Positions 6,726-13,348 of a stretch of 13,923 bases of DNA are shown here, in pieces (the first letter of the stretch is position 1; every line of letters begins with the position of its first letter). The notes below the pieces were generated by a model. The model had not been told where the DNA came from and made no database searches. It worked only from the letters and a program-made list of their open reading frames with translations. This stretch comes from JBBSGC01 sp038254525. GTDB taxonomy: Bacteria > Actinomycetota > Actinomycetes > Propionibacteriales > Nocardioidaceae. Where the stretch lies: positions 1 through 13,923 of the forward strand of contig JBBSGC010000047.1 in the NCBI GenBank assembly GCA_038254525.1, written 5' to 3'. A program made the translations under genes and the position numbers.

Positions 6726-7649
6726 GTGGCTGACCCCGCGGTGGAAGTGACCGATCTCGTCATGAGATACGGCGACACGACCGCCGTCGACGGGTTGTCG
6801 CTCGAAGTTGCCGCAGGCGAGGTCACCGCGGTGCTAGGCCCCAACGGCGCCGGCAAGACCACCACGATCGAGACCTGCGAGGGCTACCGCCGGCCACAGT
6901 ACGGGACCGTCCGCGTGCTCGGCCTCGACCCCGTCGCCGACCGGCGTACGCTGCGGCCGCGCGTCGGCGTGATGTTGCAGAACGGCGGCTCGTGGTCGGG
7001 GGCCCGTGCCCAGGAGATGCTGCGACACATTGCGGCGCTGCACGCCCACCCCCTAGACACCGCCGAGCTCATCGACCGGCTGGGGCTCGACGGCTGTGGA
7101 CGCACTCCCTACCGGAGGCTGTCCGGGGGCCAGCAGCAGCGCCTCGGGCTCGCGATGGCGGTCGTGGGGCGCCCCGAGCTGGTCTTTCTCGACGAGCCGA
7201 CCGCCGGTCTGGACCCGCAGGCCCGGCACCGCACCTGGGACCTCGTCAACGAGCTGCGCGACAGTGGCGTCTCCGTCGTCCTCACCACCCATCACATGGA
7301 CGAGGCTGAGCGGTTGGCCGATCTCGTCCATGTCATCGACGCCGGTCGGCTGGTCGCGTCCGGCTCCCCCGCCGAGCTGACCGCCAGAGGCGCCGAGAAC
7401 ACGATCCGGTTCTCGGCCCGGCCGGGCATCGATCTACCCGCCTTGACGGCCGCGCTGGCCGCGGGCACCGTCGGGGACGAGGTGACGCCGGGCAGCTACG
7501 TGATCCGCGGTGACGTCGACCCGCACACTGTCGCGTCGCTGACCGCGTGGTGCGCCGGGCACGGCGTGCTCACCGAGTCGCTCCAGGTGGAGCGCCGCAC
7601 GCTCGAGGACGTCTTCCTCGACCTCACCGGGCGGGACCTGCGGCCGTGA
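6726..7649 (+). CDS. ABC transporter ATP-binding protein, DrrA type
   Basis: A 307-residue ABC ATPase: Walker A GPNGAGKTT (38-46), Q-loop Q85, signature LSGGQQQR (132-139), Walker B LVFLDEP (152-158) with catalytic E157, D-loop AGLDP and H-loop H189 in TTHHMDEAE. A C-terminal extension of about 80 residues ends in LEDVFLDLTGRDLR, a feature of DrrA-like exporters of the antibiotic-resistance/ABC-2 class. The start is GTG at 6726, supported by the leaderless promoter just upstream. Its end overlaps the permease start (GTGA, 4 nt), so the two subunits form one transporter. The substrate is unknown. Its location directly before ctaA, as in M. tuberculosis, hints at a heme or respiratory link, but nothing in the protein shows that. 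Confidence 0.93.
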   Translation: MADPAVEVTDLVMRYGDTTAVDGLSLEVAAGEVTAVLGPNGAGKTTTIETCEGYRRPQYGTVRVLGLDPVADRRTLRPRVGVMLQNGGSWSGARAQEMLRHIAALHAHPLDTAELIDRLGLDGCGRTPYRRLSGGQQQRLGLAMAVVGRPELVFLDEPTAGLDPQARHRTWDLVNELRDSGVSVVLTTHHMDEAERLADLVHVIDAGRLVASGSPAELTARGAENTIRFSARPGIDLPALTAALAAGTVGDEVTPGSYVIRGDVDPHTVASLTAWCAGHGVLTESLQVERRTLEDVFLDLTGRDLRP

Positions 7650-8413
7650 ACCTCGCACCGGCGCCTGGCGCCGCTCCGCTGACCCGGATGGTGCGCGCGC
7701 AGGCGCTGATGGAGACCCGGCTGCTGCTACGCAACGGGGAGCAGCTGCTGCTCGCGCTGGTCATCCCGTTGCTCGTGCTGCTCGGCGGCCAGGAGTCGGG
7801 GTCGTTGGTGGACCTGGGCAACGGCCGCCGCATCGACATCGTCACGCCGGGCGTACTCGCGCTCGCGGTCATGTCGACGGCCTTCACCTCGGTCGCGATC
7901 GCCACCGGCTTCGAGCGCCGCTACGGCGTGCTCAAACGGCTGGGCGCCACCCCGCTGCCGCGCGGCGGCCTGCTGGCCGGCAAGGTGGGCGCCGTGCTGC
8001 TGGTCGAGGCCGGTCAGCTCGCCGTCGTCTCGCTGGTCGCCGCCATCCTCGGCTGGCACCCCCGCGGCGGGGCGGGCGCGGTCCTCGCCGTGGTAGTCGT
8101 GGTCCTGACTGGCACCGCCGCGTTCGGCTCGCTTGCCCTGTTGATGGCCGGGACCCTGCGTGCCGAGGCGACGCTCGCCGCGGCGAACCTGGTCTACCTG
8201 CTGCTGCTCGTCGGTGGTGGTGTGGTCGTGCCGCTGGACCGCTACCCGGCCGCCGTGCAGCCCTTGCTGCAGCTGCTGCCTTCCGGTGCGCTTGCGCAGG
8301 GTCTGCGCGAGGCCGTGACGGGGGCCGGGCTCGACGGCTGGTCCTTCGTCGTGCTGGCGGCCTGGGCGACGGCCGGCTCACTGCTGACCGCACGGACTTT
8401 CCGGTGGGAGTGA
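7646..8413 (+). CDS. ABC-2 type transporter permease
   Basis: A 255-residue integral membrane subunit, the partner of the preceding ATPase. I count about six hydrophobic stretches (near 33-47, 66-88, 112-136, 144-169, 174-196 and 234-250). The loop FERRYGVLKRLGATPLPR (89-106) is the conserved cytoplasmic element of ABC-2 permeases that contacts the ATPase. Length is usual for the family. The GTG at 7646 overlaps the ATPase stop by 4 nt and removes a spurious arginine-rich extension that the open frame has back to 7547. Only one nucleotide separates its stop from the ctaA ATG. The active transporter would be a homodimer of this protein with two ATPases; the substrate cannot be read from sequence. 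Confidence 0.92.
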   Translation: MNLAPAPGAAPLTRMVRAQALMETRLLLRNGEQLLLALVIPLLVLLGGQESGSLVDLGNGRRIDIVTPGVLALAVMSTAFTSVAIATGFERRYGVLKRLGATPLPRGGLLAGKVGAVLLVEAGQLAVVSLVAAILGWHPRGGAGAVLAVVVVVLTGTAAFGSLALLMAGTLRAEATLAAANLVYLLLLVGGGVVVPLDRYPAAVQPLLQLLPSGALAQGLREAVTGAGLDGWSFVVLAAWATAGSLLTARTFRWE

Positions 8414-8414
8414 G

Positions 8415-9386
8415 ATGAGCGGCTCGGCCGCGGGCCGGTCCGTCGCTGCGCTGCACCCCGGCCTGCGCCGCCTCGCGTACGCCTCGCTGGTCGCCAACGT
8501 GGTCATCGTGCTGACTGGCGGCGCGGTCCGGCTGACTGCGTCCGGATTGGGCTGTCCCACCTGGCCCGAATGCAGTGCGGGCAACGACGGGAGGTCGGGG
8601 TCCTTCGTCGCGCATCGCGAGCTGGGCGTCCACGGTGTGATCGAGTTCGGCAACCGGCTGCTGACTTTCGTGCTGGCCGCCGTCGCGATCGCCACCTTGG
8701 TGGCGGCCTGGCGGATGCGGCCGGCGCGCTCGTCGGTGCGACGAACAGCGCTGCTGCTGGCACTCGGCATCCCGGCGCAGGCCGTGCTCGGCGGCATCAC
8801 GGTCCTCACCTCGCTGAACCCCTGGCTGGTCGCCGGACATCTGATTGTGTCGATGATGCTGATCAGCCTGTCCGTGCTGCTGATCCGGCGGCTCAGCGAG
8901 GGTGACGATGCTCCCCGGCCGAGCATGCCCGTGCCCGCGGTCTGGCTGGTCAAGGCCACCTGGGCCACTGTCTGGCTCGTGGTCTACCTCGGCACGGTGG
9001 TCACCGGCAGCGGGCCACACGCGGGCGACGCGCACGTGCCGCGCAACGGCCTGGACCCGGCGGCCATGAGCCAGCTGCACGCCGACGTCGTGTTCCTCCT
9101 TGTGGGGTTGACCATCGGCTGCGTCGTCGCGGTGCGAGCGCTGGACGCCCCCGGCCCGGCAGTCCGCGCGGTGCAGTGGCTGCTCGGCGTCGAGCTCGCT
9201 CAGGGGCTGATCGGTTTCGTGCAGTACGCCACGGATCTGCCGGTCGCGCTGGTCGCCGCCCACCTGCTCGGCGCCTCGGTCCTCGTCGCGGTGGCTACCG
9301 CCGTGCTGCTCACCACCCGGGACCGTGGTGTCTGCGGCGTCCCGGCCGCCGCCCCGGTGACCGTCGACGCCGAGGCGGTTCGGTGA
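8415..9386 (+). CDS. ctaA: Heme A synthase, COX15/CtaA family
   Basis: A 323-residue polytopic membrane enzyme that oxidises the C8 methyl of heme O to a formyl group, giving heme A for cytochrome aa3 oxidase. The internal two-fold repeat of the family shows: GGAVRLTASGLGCPTWPEC (35-53), with the Cys pair C47/C53 expected on the outer face, is echoed by GTVVTGSGPHAGDAHVPR (193-210). Candidate heme-ligand His are H142 (GHLIVSM), H222 (LHADVV) and H283 (AHLLGAS). The first-half IEFGNRLLT motif (76-84) keeps E77 but has N80 where Bacillus subtilis CtaA has a ligand His. The ATG follows GGGAGTGAG at the permease end, one nt past that stop. The partner enzyme ctaB faces it about 490 nt downstream. 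Confidence 0.93.
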   Translation: MSGSAAGRSVAALHPGLRRLAYASLVANVVIVLTGGAVRLTASGLGCPTWPECSAGNDGRSGSFVAHRELGVHGVIEFGNRLLTFVLAAVAIATLVAAWRMRPARSSVRRTALLLALGIPAQAVLGGITVLTSLNPWLVAGHLIVSMMLISLSVLLIRRLSEGDDAPRPSMPVPAVWLVKATWATVWLVVYLGTVVTGSGPHAGDAHVPRNGLDPAAMSQLHADVVFLLVGLTIGCVVAVRALDAPGPAVRAVQWLLGVELAQGLIGFVQYATDLPVALVAAHLLGASVLVAVATAVLLTTRDRGVCGVPAAAPVTVDAEAVR

Positions 9387-9757
9387 ACGCTGACCGCGCG
9401 GCGTCCGAGCAGGACGCCCCCGACCCGCGCTACTCACTGGCCAACGAGCGCACGCTGCTCTCCTGGTTCCGGATGTCGCTGTCGTTCATCGTCTTCGGGC
9501 TCGGCGCGGCCTCGGTCCAGCACATCTACGGCATCTCTGACATCGGGCGCCTCGTCACGGTCGCCGGCATCGCCTCGATCCTGCTCGGCGGCCTGCTGGC
9601 CTACGGCGCCTACCGGCGGTGGCGATCGGTCCGCGACGCCATCGACGCCGGCGTGCCGCTGCCCCCCACGTCACTGGTCGCCGCCGTGACCGTGGGGATG
9701 CTGGCGGTTGCGGCAGCGGCCCTGGCCGCCGCCTTGGTCCAGCTTCTCGTTCACTGA
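9383..9757 (+). CDS. DUF202-family small membrane protein
   Basis: A 124-residue protein with the DUF202 (YidH-like) hallmark RYSLANERTLLSWFRMSLSF (16-35), an amphipathic motif leading into the first of three membrane segments (about 30-48, 56-77 and 97-123). The N-terminal 15 residues are short and polar, so it is probably a cytoplasm-facing tail. No biochemical function is established for this family. The GTG at 9383 overlaps the ctaA stop by 4 nt (GTGA); the frame is open further upstream to 9176, but that part is arginine-rich sequence antiphase to ctaA. It is the last gene of the ABC-ctaA operon. The coupling suggests co-production with heme A synthase, but a direct role in heme A or oxidase biogenesis is only a guess. 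Confidence 0.88.
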   Translation: MNADRAASEQDAPDPRYSLANERTLLSWFRMSLSFIVFGLGAASVQHIYGISDIGRLVTVAGIASILLGGLLAYGAYRRWRSVRDAIDAGVPLPPTSLVAAVTVGMLAVAAAALAAALVQLLVH

Positions 9758-9808
9758 GACCCGGGACACGGAGACCGGGGAAGCCTGCGCCACTCATCAA
9801 CTGGCACT

Positions 9809-9848
9809 GGGGTCCCCAACACCAATAAGGTCGAGCACGGGGGACCCC
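9809..9848 (+). repeat. Inverted repeat downstream of the DUF202 gene
   Basis: GGGGTCCCC (9809-9817) is perfectly complementary to GGGGACCCC (9840-9848), leaving a 22-nt loop. As RNA on the plus strand it could act as a terminator for the ABC-ctaA-DUF202 operon. No T-tract follows, which is common for actinobacterial terminators. Its right arm overlaps the neighbouring hairpin at 9844-9875, so both cannot form in one molecule. Confidence 0.5.
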
Positions 9849-9875
9849 CTCGCCAGCCTTCGGCGGCGAAGGGGT
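9844..9875 (-). terminator. Hairpin terminator at the ctaB stop codon, between convergent genes
   Basis: Arms 9844-9854 and 9865-9875 pair over 11 positions, and the stem continues with 9856-9858/9862-9864 around a 3-nt loop; A9855 is bulged. The outer arm includes the first base of the ctaB stop region. In the minus-strand (ctaB) RNA all positions pair, with one G-U wobble; in plus-strand RNA the same position is a C-A mismatch, so the hairpin favours ctaB termination. There is no U-tract. Confidence 0.6.
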
Positions 9876-10834
9876 CAGCGCAGCAGCGGATCGACCGCCG
9901 CGGCGACGAACAGCAGCGCCAGATAGGCATTCGACCCGTGGAACAGCCGCATCGGCGCCAGCGCGGCAAGCTGCTCACCCGCAGTGGCGGTGCGGCGGAG
10001 GAGCAGGTGAGCCTCGACGATGAACGCCCCGCCGAGCGCCAGCGCAGCGACGACGTAGAACACGCCCATCCCCGCCACCGGCCACAGCAGCATCGAAGTC
10101 GCCACCATGACGTAGGAGTACCCGAGGATCTGCCTGGCCACCACCCGGGCCGGCGCCACGGCCGGCAGCATCGGCACCGCCGCCGCCGCATAGTCCGCTC
10201 GGTAGCGGATCGCCAACGACCAGAAGTGCGGCGGCGTCCAGAAAAACACGACCAGGAACAGCACGACCGGCGGCCAGGCCAGCTCGCCGGTCACCGCCGT
10301 CCAACCGATCAGCGCGGGAAAGCAGCCGGCCGCCCCACCCCAGACGATGTTCTGGGAGGTGCGCCGTTTCAACAGCATCGTGTAGCCGACGACGTAGAAG
10401 ACGTTGGCCGCGAGCGCCAGGACCGCCGAGAGCCAGTTGACGGTGATGAGGAGCTCGCCGGTGGCGACGACTCCGAGGACCAGGCCGAAGGTCAGCGCGG
10501 AGCGGTTGGAGATCAGGTGCCGCGGCAGCGGACGGCGCCGGGTCCGCAGCATCCGCTGGTCGATGTCGGCATCGAGCACACAGTTGAGCGCGTTGGCGCT
10601 GCCTGCCGACAGCGTCCCGCCGACGACCGTCGCGAGCACCGTCGACAGCGCCGGGACCCCGCCCGAGGCCAGGAACATCACCGGCACCGTGGTGAGCAAC
10701 AGCAGCTCGATGATGCGCGGCTTGGTCAGGGCGATGTACGCCCCGACCACGTCCGGCAACCGCAGTCGGACGCCGACGAGGGGGATCGCTGCAGTGGGCG
10801 GCTCGACGTGCACCTGCGGGTCGACGGCCGTCAC
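9875..10834 (-). CDS. ctaB: Heme O synthase (protoheme IX farnesyltransferase)
   Basis: A UbiA-superfamily membrane prenyltransferase (319 residues) that adds a farnesyl group to heme b to make heme O, the substrate of CtaA. The Mg-diphosphate motif N-x3-D-x3-D is in NALNCVLDADIDQ (N84, D88, D92), followed by RRRPLP; the family blocks GYTMLLKRRTSQNIVWGG (150-167) and WTPPHFWSLAIRYRADY (199-215) are intact. About eight hydrophobic helices are visible, with a polar N-terminal tail of about 25 residues. Two GTG codons lie six nt apart, at 10840 and 10834; the second is chosen because GAGAAGG sits 5 nt upstream, whereas it would abut the first. It is read toward the ctaA operon as a single gene and ends at a hairpin. 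Confidence 0.93.
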   Translation of the reverse strand: MTAVDPQVHVEPPTAAIPLVGVRLRLPDVVGAYIALTKPRIIELLLLTTVPVMFLASGGVPALSTVLATVVGGTLSAGSANALNCVLDADIDQRMLRTRRRPLPRHLISNRSALTFGLVLGVVATGELLITVNWLSAVLALAANVFYVVGYTMLLKRRTSQNIVWGGAAGCFPALIGWTAVTGELAWPPVVLFLVVFFWTPPHFWSLAIRYRADYAAAAVPMLPAVAPARVVARQILGYSYVMVATSMLLWPVAGMGVFYVVAALALGGAFIVEAHLLLRRTATAGEQLAALAPMRLFHGSNAYLALLFVAAAVDPLLR

Positions 10835-10839
10835 GCACA

Positions 10840-10846
10840 CCTTCTC
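10840..10846 (-). promoter_or_regulatory. Ribosome-binding site that decides the ctaB start
   Basis: GAGAAGG on the minus strand stands 5 nt before the GTG at 10834-10832. The alternative GTG at 10840 would overlap the end of this motif and so could not use it. Confidence 0.5.
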
Positions 10847-11005
10847 GAGAGGTCAAGGGTTGCCCGGCGACCCGAAGCCTGGAGGCGTGGAACCGGCCGA
10901 GCCTTCGTTCCTGCCGGCGGACGCGGATGGAGCAGGTCTTGCGTCACGTACGCCACCCCGAGTGTAGTGCGGGCCGTGCTGGGCACTGCATCGCGGAGGC
11001 AGTGA

Positions 11006-11020
11006 GCGCCGTCACGGCGC
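11006..11020. promoter_or_regulatory. Perfect 15-bp palindrome upstream of tkt, candidate operator
   Basis: GCGCCGT and ACGGCGC are exact reverse complements around a single central C. The element lies about 85 nt before the tkt GTG and ends 5 nt before a -10-like TAGGCT, so a bound regulator would cover the -35/spacer region. The one-base centre suits a dimeric DNA-binding protein better than an RNA hairpin. No regulator is identified. Confidence 0.4.
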
Positions 11021-11025
11021 ACGAG

Positions 11026-11031
11026 TAGGCT
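11026..11031 (+). promoter_or_regulatory. Possible -10 box of the tkt-tal operon
   Basis: TAGGCT fits the actinobacterial TANNNT pattern and would give a leader of about 60 nt carrying the tkt ribosome-binding site. No good -35 hexamer is seen 16-18 nt upstream, so this is tentative. Confidence 0.35.
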
Positions 11032-11100
11032 CGGCTGGGCGCTGACCGCCTGCTCTCGCCGTGCCGGCGCCGTCACCGACCCACAGAGGAGCCGAAGGCC

Positions 11101-13332
11101 GTGACATCACCCGCCGAGACACCGACGACCACGTACGCCCCGCTGGAGTGGACCGACCTTGACCGGCGGGCCGTCGACACCGTGCGGGCGCTCGCGATGG
11201 ACGCCGTGGAGAAGGTCGGCAATGGCCATCCCGGCACCGCAATGAGCCTGGCACCGGCCGCCTACCTGATCTACAACAAGCTGATGCGGCACAATCCCGC
11301 CGACCCGCAGTGGATCGCCCGGGACCGCTTCGTGCTCTCCTGCGGTCACACCAGCCTCACCCAGTACATCCAGCTCTACTTCACCGGCTACGGCCTCGAG
11401 CTCAGCGACCTCGAGGCGCTGCGCACCTGGGGAAGTCTGACCCCCGGGCATCCGGAGTACCAACACACCAAAGGCGTCGACGTCACGACCGGACCGCTGG
11501 GTCAAGGTGTCGGCAACGCAGTCGGCCTGGCCATGGCGGTCCGGCGCCAGCACGGTCTGCTCGAGCCCAACCGCCCGCGGGGCCAAGGGATCTTCGACCA
11601 CCATGTGTTCGCCATCGCCTCCGACGGCGACCTCGAGGAGGGCGTCTCGAGCGAGGCGTCGTCCCTTGCCGGGCACCAGAGGCTCGGCAACCTCACCCTG
11701 CTCTACGACGACAACCACATCTCGATCGAGGACGACACAGCCGTGGCGTTCACCGAGGACGTCGCGGCGCGCTACGAGGCGTACGGGTGGCACGTGCAGA
11801 CCGTCGACTGGACGCACGGCGGCACGACGTACTCCGAGGACGTGCCGGCACTCTATGACGCCTACGTCACCGCGCGTGCGGTGACCGACCGGCCCAGCTT
11901 CATCCGGCTGCGGACCATCATCGGCTGGCCGGCCCCCACGAAGCAGAACACCGGCAAGGCGCACGGATCGGCGTTGGGCGCCGATGAGATCGCCGCCACG
12001 AAGCAGCTGCTGGGTCTGGACCCGGAGCGGCACTTCGCGGTCGACGAGGAGGTCATCGCCCATACGCGCTCGGCGATCGAGCGCGGCGAGCGGGAGCAGT
12101 CTTCCTGGACCGAGCAGTTCGACGCCTGGGCCGCGGCCGATCCCGAGCGGGCAGCACTGCTCGAGCGACTGCTCGCCCGGCGGCTGCCGGAGGGCTGGGC
12201 GGACGCGCTGCCCGTCTTCGATGCCGACGAGAAGGGCATGGCAACCCGTAAGGCGTCCGGCGAGGTGCTGTCTGCGCTCGCGCCAGTGCTGCCGGAGCTG
12301 TGGGGCGGCTCGGCCGACCTGGCGGAGTCCAACAACACGACGCCGAAGGACCAGCCGTCGTTCAACCCGCCGGAGTACTCCACCAAGGACTTCGAGGGTG
12401 ACTGGTTCGGCCGGGTGCTGCACTTCGGCGTCCGGGAACACGCGATGGGCGCGGTGCTCAACGGCATCGCCATCCACGGCACCACCCGTCCCTACGGCGG
12501 CACGTTCCTGGTGTTCAGCGACTACATGCGGCCCTCGGTGCGGCTGGCCGCCTTGATGGAGCTCCCGGTCACGTACGTCTGGACCCACGACTCGATTGGC
12601 CTCGGCGAGGACGGCCCGACCCATCAACCGGTCGAGCACGTGGCCTCGCTGCGCGCGATCCCCGGTCTTGACGTGGTGCGCCCGGCCGACGCAAACGAGA
12701 CGGTCGCCGCTTGGCGCACCATCCTGGAGCAGCCCACGAGGCCGGCCGGGCTGGTCCTGACCCGGCAGAACGTCCCCACGTTCCCGCGCGGCGCGGACGG
12801 CTTCGCCACGACCGACGACGTGGCCAAGGGTGCCTACGTGCTCATCGACGCCGATGGAGGTCAACCCGACGTGGTGCTGATCGGCACCGGCTCGGAGGTC
12901 CAGCTCGCCGTGGAGGCGCGCGAACAGCTGGCCCGTTCCGGCGTCGCCGCGCGCGTCGTGTCGATGCCGTGCAAGGAGTGGTTCGACGCTCAGTCAGACG
13001 ACTACCGCGACTCGGTGGTGCCGCCTGCGGTCCGGGCTCGCGTCTCGGTCGAGGCCGGCGTCTCCCAGGGCTGGCGCGACGTGGTCGGTGACGCCGGGCG
13101 CATCGTCGGGCTGGAGCACTTCGGCGCCTCCGCCGACTACGCGACGCTCTACCGCGAGTTCGGGATCACCAGCGACTCGGTGGCGCAGGCGGCCCGCGAC
13201 AGCATCGCCGCCGCCGAACGCATCGGGGGCGGACCGGTGCCGGTGCACGCCCGGGCCTCCGGGCCGGTCGGCCCCGGCGACAACCCCGACGCACCCGATG
13301 CACCCGACGCCGGCAACGACCCCGCGTCCTAG
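11101..13332 (+). CDS. tkt: Transketolase
   Basis: A 743-residue thiamine-diphosphate enzyme of the non-oxidative pentose phosphate pathway that moves two-carbon ketol units between sugar phosphates. Domain order is normal. The ThDP-binding half has GNGHPGTAMSLAP (40-52), H83 (CGHTS), GPLGQGVGNAVG (131-142) and the metal/ThDP motif from D175-GDLEEG to DDNHISI (203-209). The pyrimidine half has the catalytic E446 in GVREHAMG, H508 in DGPTHQPVEH and the C-terminal domain from about 585. It ends in a 25-residue Gly/Pro/Asp tail not expected in the core fold. The GTG start at 11101 has AGAGGAG 9 nt upstream. The stop is 16 nt before tal, so the two enzymes share a transcript. Confidence 0.97.
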   Translation: MTSPAETPTTTYAPLEWTDLDRRAVDTVRALAMDAVEKVGNGHPGTAMSLAPAAYLIYNKLMRHNPADPQWIARDRFVLSCGHTSLTQYIQLYFTGYGLELSDLEALRTWGSLTPGHPEYQHTKGVDVTTGPLGQGVGNAVGLAMAVRRQHGLLEPNRPRGQGIFDHHVFAIASDGDLEEGVSSEASSLAGHQRLGNLTLLYDDNHISIEDDTAVAFTEDVAARYEAYGWHVQTVDWTHGGTTYSEDVPALYDAYVTARAVTDRPSFIRLRTIIGWPAPTKQNTGKAHGSALGADEIAATKQLLGLDPERHFAVDEEVIAHTRSAIERGEREQSSWTEQFDAWAAADPERAALLERLLARRLPEGWADALPVFDADEKGMATRKASGEVLSALAPVLPELWGGSADLAESNNTTPKDQPSFNPPEYSTKDFEGDWFGRVLHFGVREHAMGAVLNGIAIHGTTRPYGGTFLVFSDYMRPSVRLAALMELPVTYVWTHDSIGLGEDGPTHQPVEHVASLRAIPGLDVVRPADANETVAAWRTILEQPTRPAGLVLTRQNVPTFPRGADGFATTDDVAKGAYVLIDADGGQPDVVLIGTGSEVQLAVEAREQLARSGVAARVVSMPCKEWFDAQSDDYRDSVVPPAVRARVSVEAGVSQGWRDVVGDAGRIVGLEHFGASADYATLYREFGITSDSVAQAARDSIAAAERIGGGPVPVHARASGPVGPGDNPDAPDAPDAGNDPAS
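13285..13311 (+). repeat. Three 9-nt tandem repeats in the tkt tail
   Basis: Three near-identical 9-nt units (CCCGAYGCM pattern) encode Pro-Asp-Ala three times in succession, within the low-complexity C-terminal tail of transketolase. The units keep frame, so copy-number changes would only lengthen or shorten the tail. Confidence 0.7.
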
Positions 13333-13348
13333 TCCGAGGAGGACAACC

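Larger units (their letters stand above)
10841..11100. other. Intergenic region between divergent ctaB and tkt
   Basis: These 260 nt hold the ctaB ribosome-binding site at the left, a perfect 15-bp palindrome and a possible -10 box in the right third, and the tkt ribosome-binding site AGAGGAG at 11085-11091. A weak TTGCGT-N18-TGTAGT pair (10939-10968) is another possible plus-strand promoter. Open frames here are arginine/proline-rich and lack ribosome-binding sites, so I call no gene. Confidence 0.5.

Noticed and set aside
7547..7645. In-frame upstream extension of the ABC-2 permease
   Set aside because: The extension is Arg-rich and lies within the conserved end of the ATPase; the GTGA overlap at 7646 is the natural start. 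The DUF202 frame upstream of 9383 is rejected for the same reason.
7932..9437. A 501-codon open frame on the minus strand opposite ctaA
   Set aside because: Its translation is rich in Arg, Gln, His and Asp with no recognisable domain, and it lies antisense to a clear membrane enzyme; it is a high-GC shadow frame.
10835..11076. Possible small gene on the minus strand between ctaB and tkt
   Set aside because: About 80 codons, no ribosome-binding site, no recognisable motif, and it would overlap the ctaB start region and the candidate tkt control elements.
11107..12864. A 585-codon open frame on the minus strand opposite transketolase
   Set aside because: It covers an unmistakable tkt gene and shows no domain or ribosome-binding site; third-position GC bias keeps the frame open.
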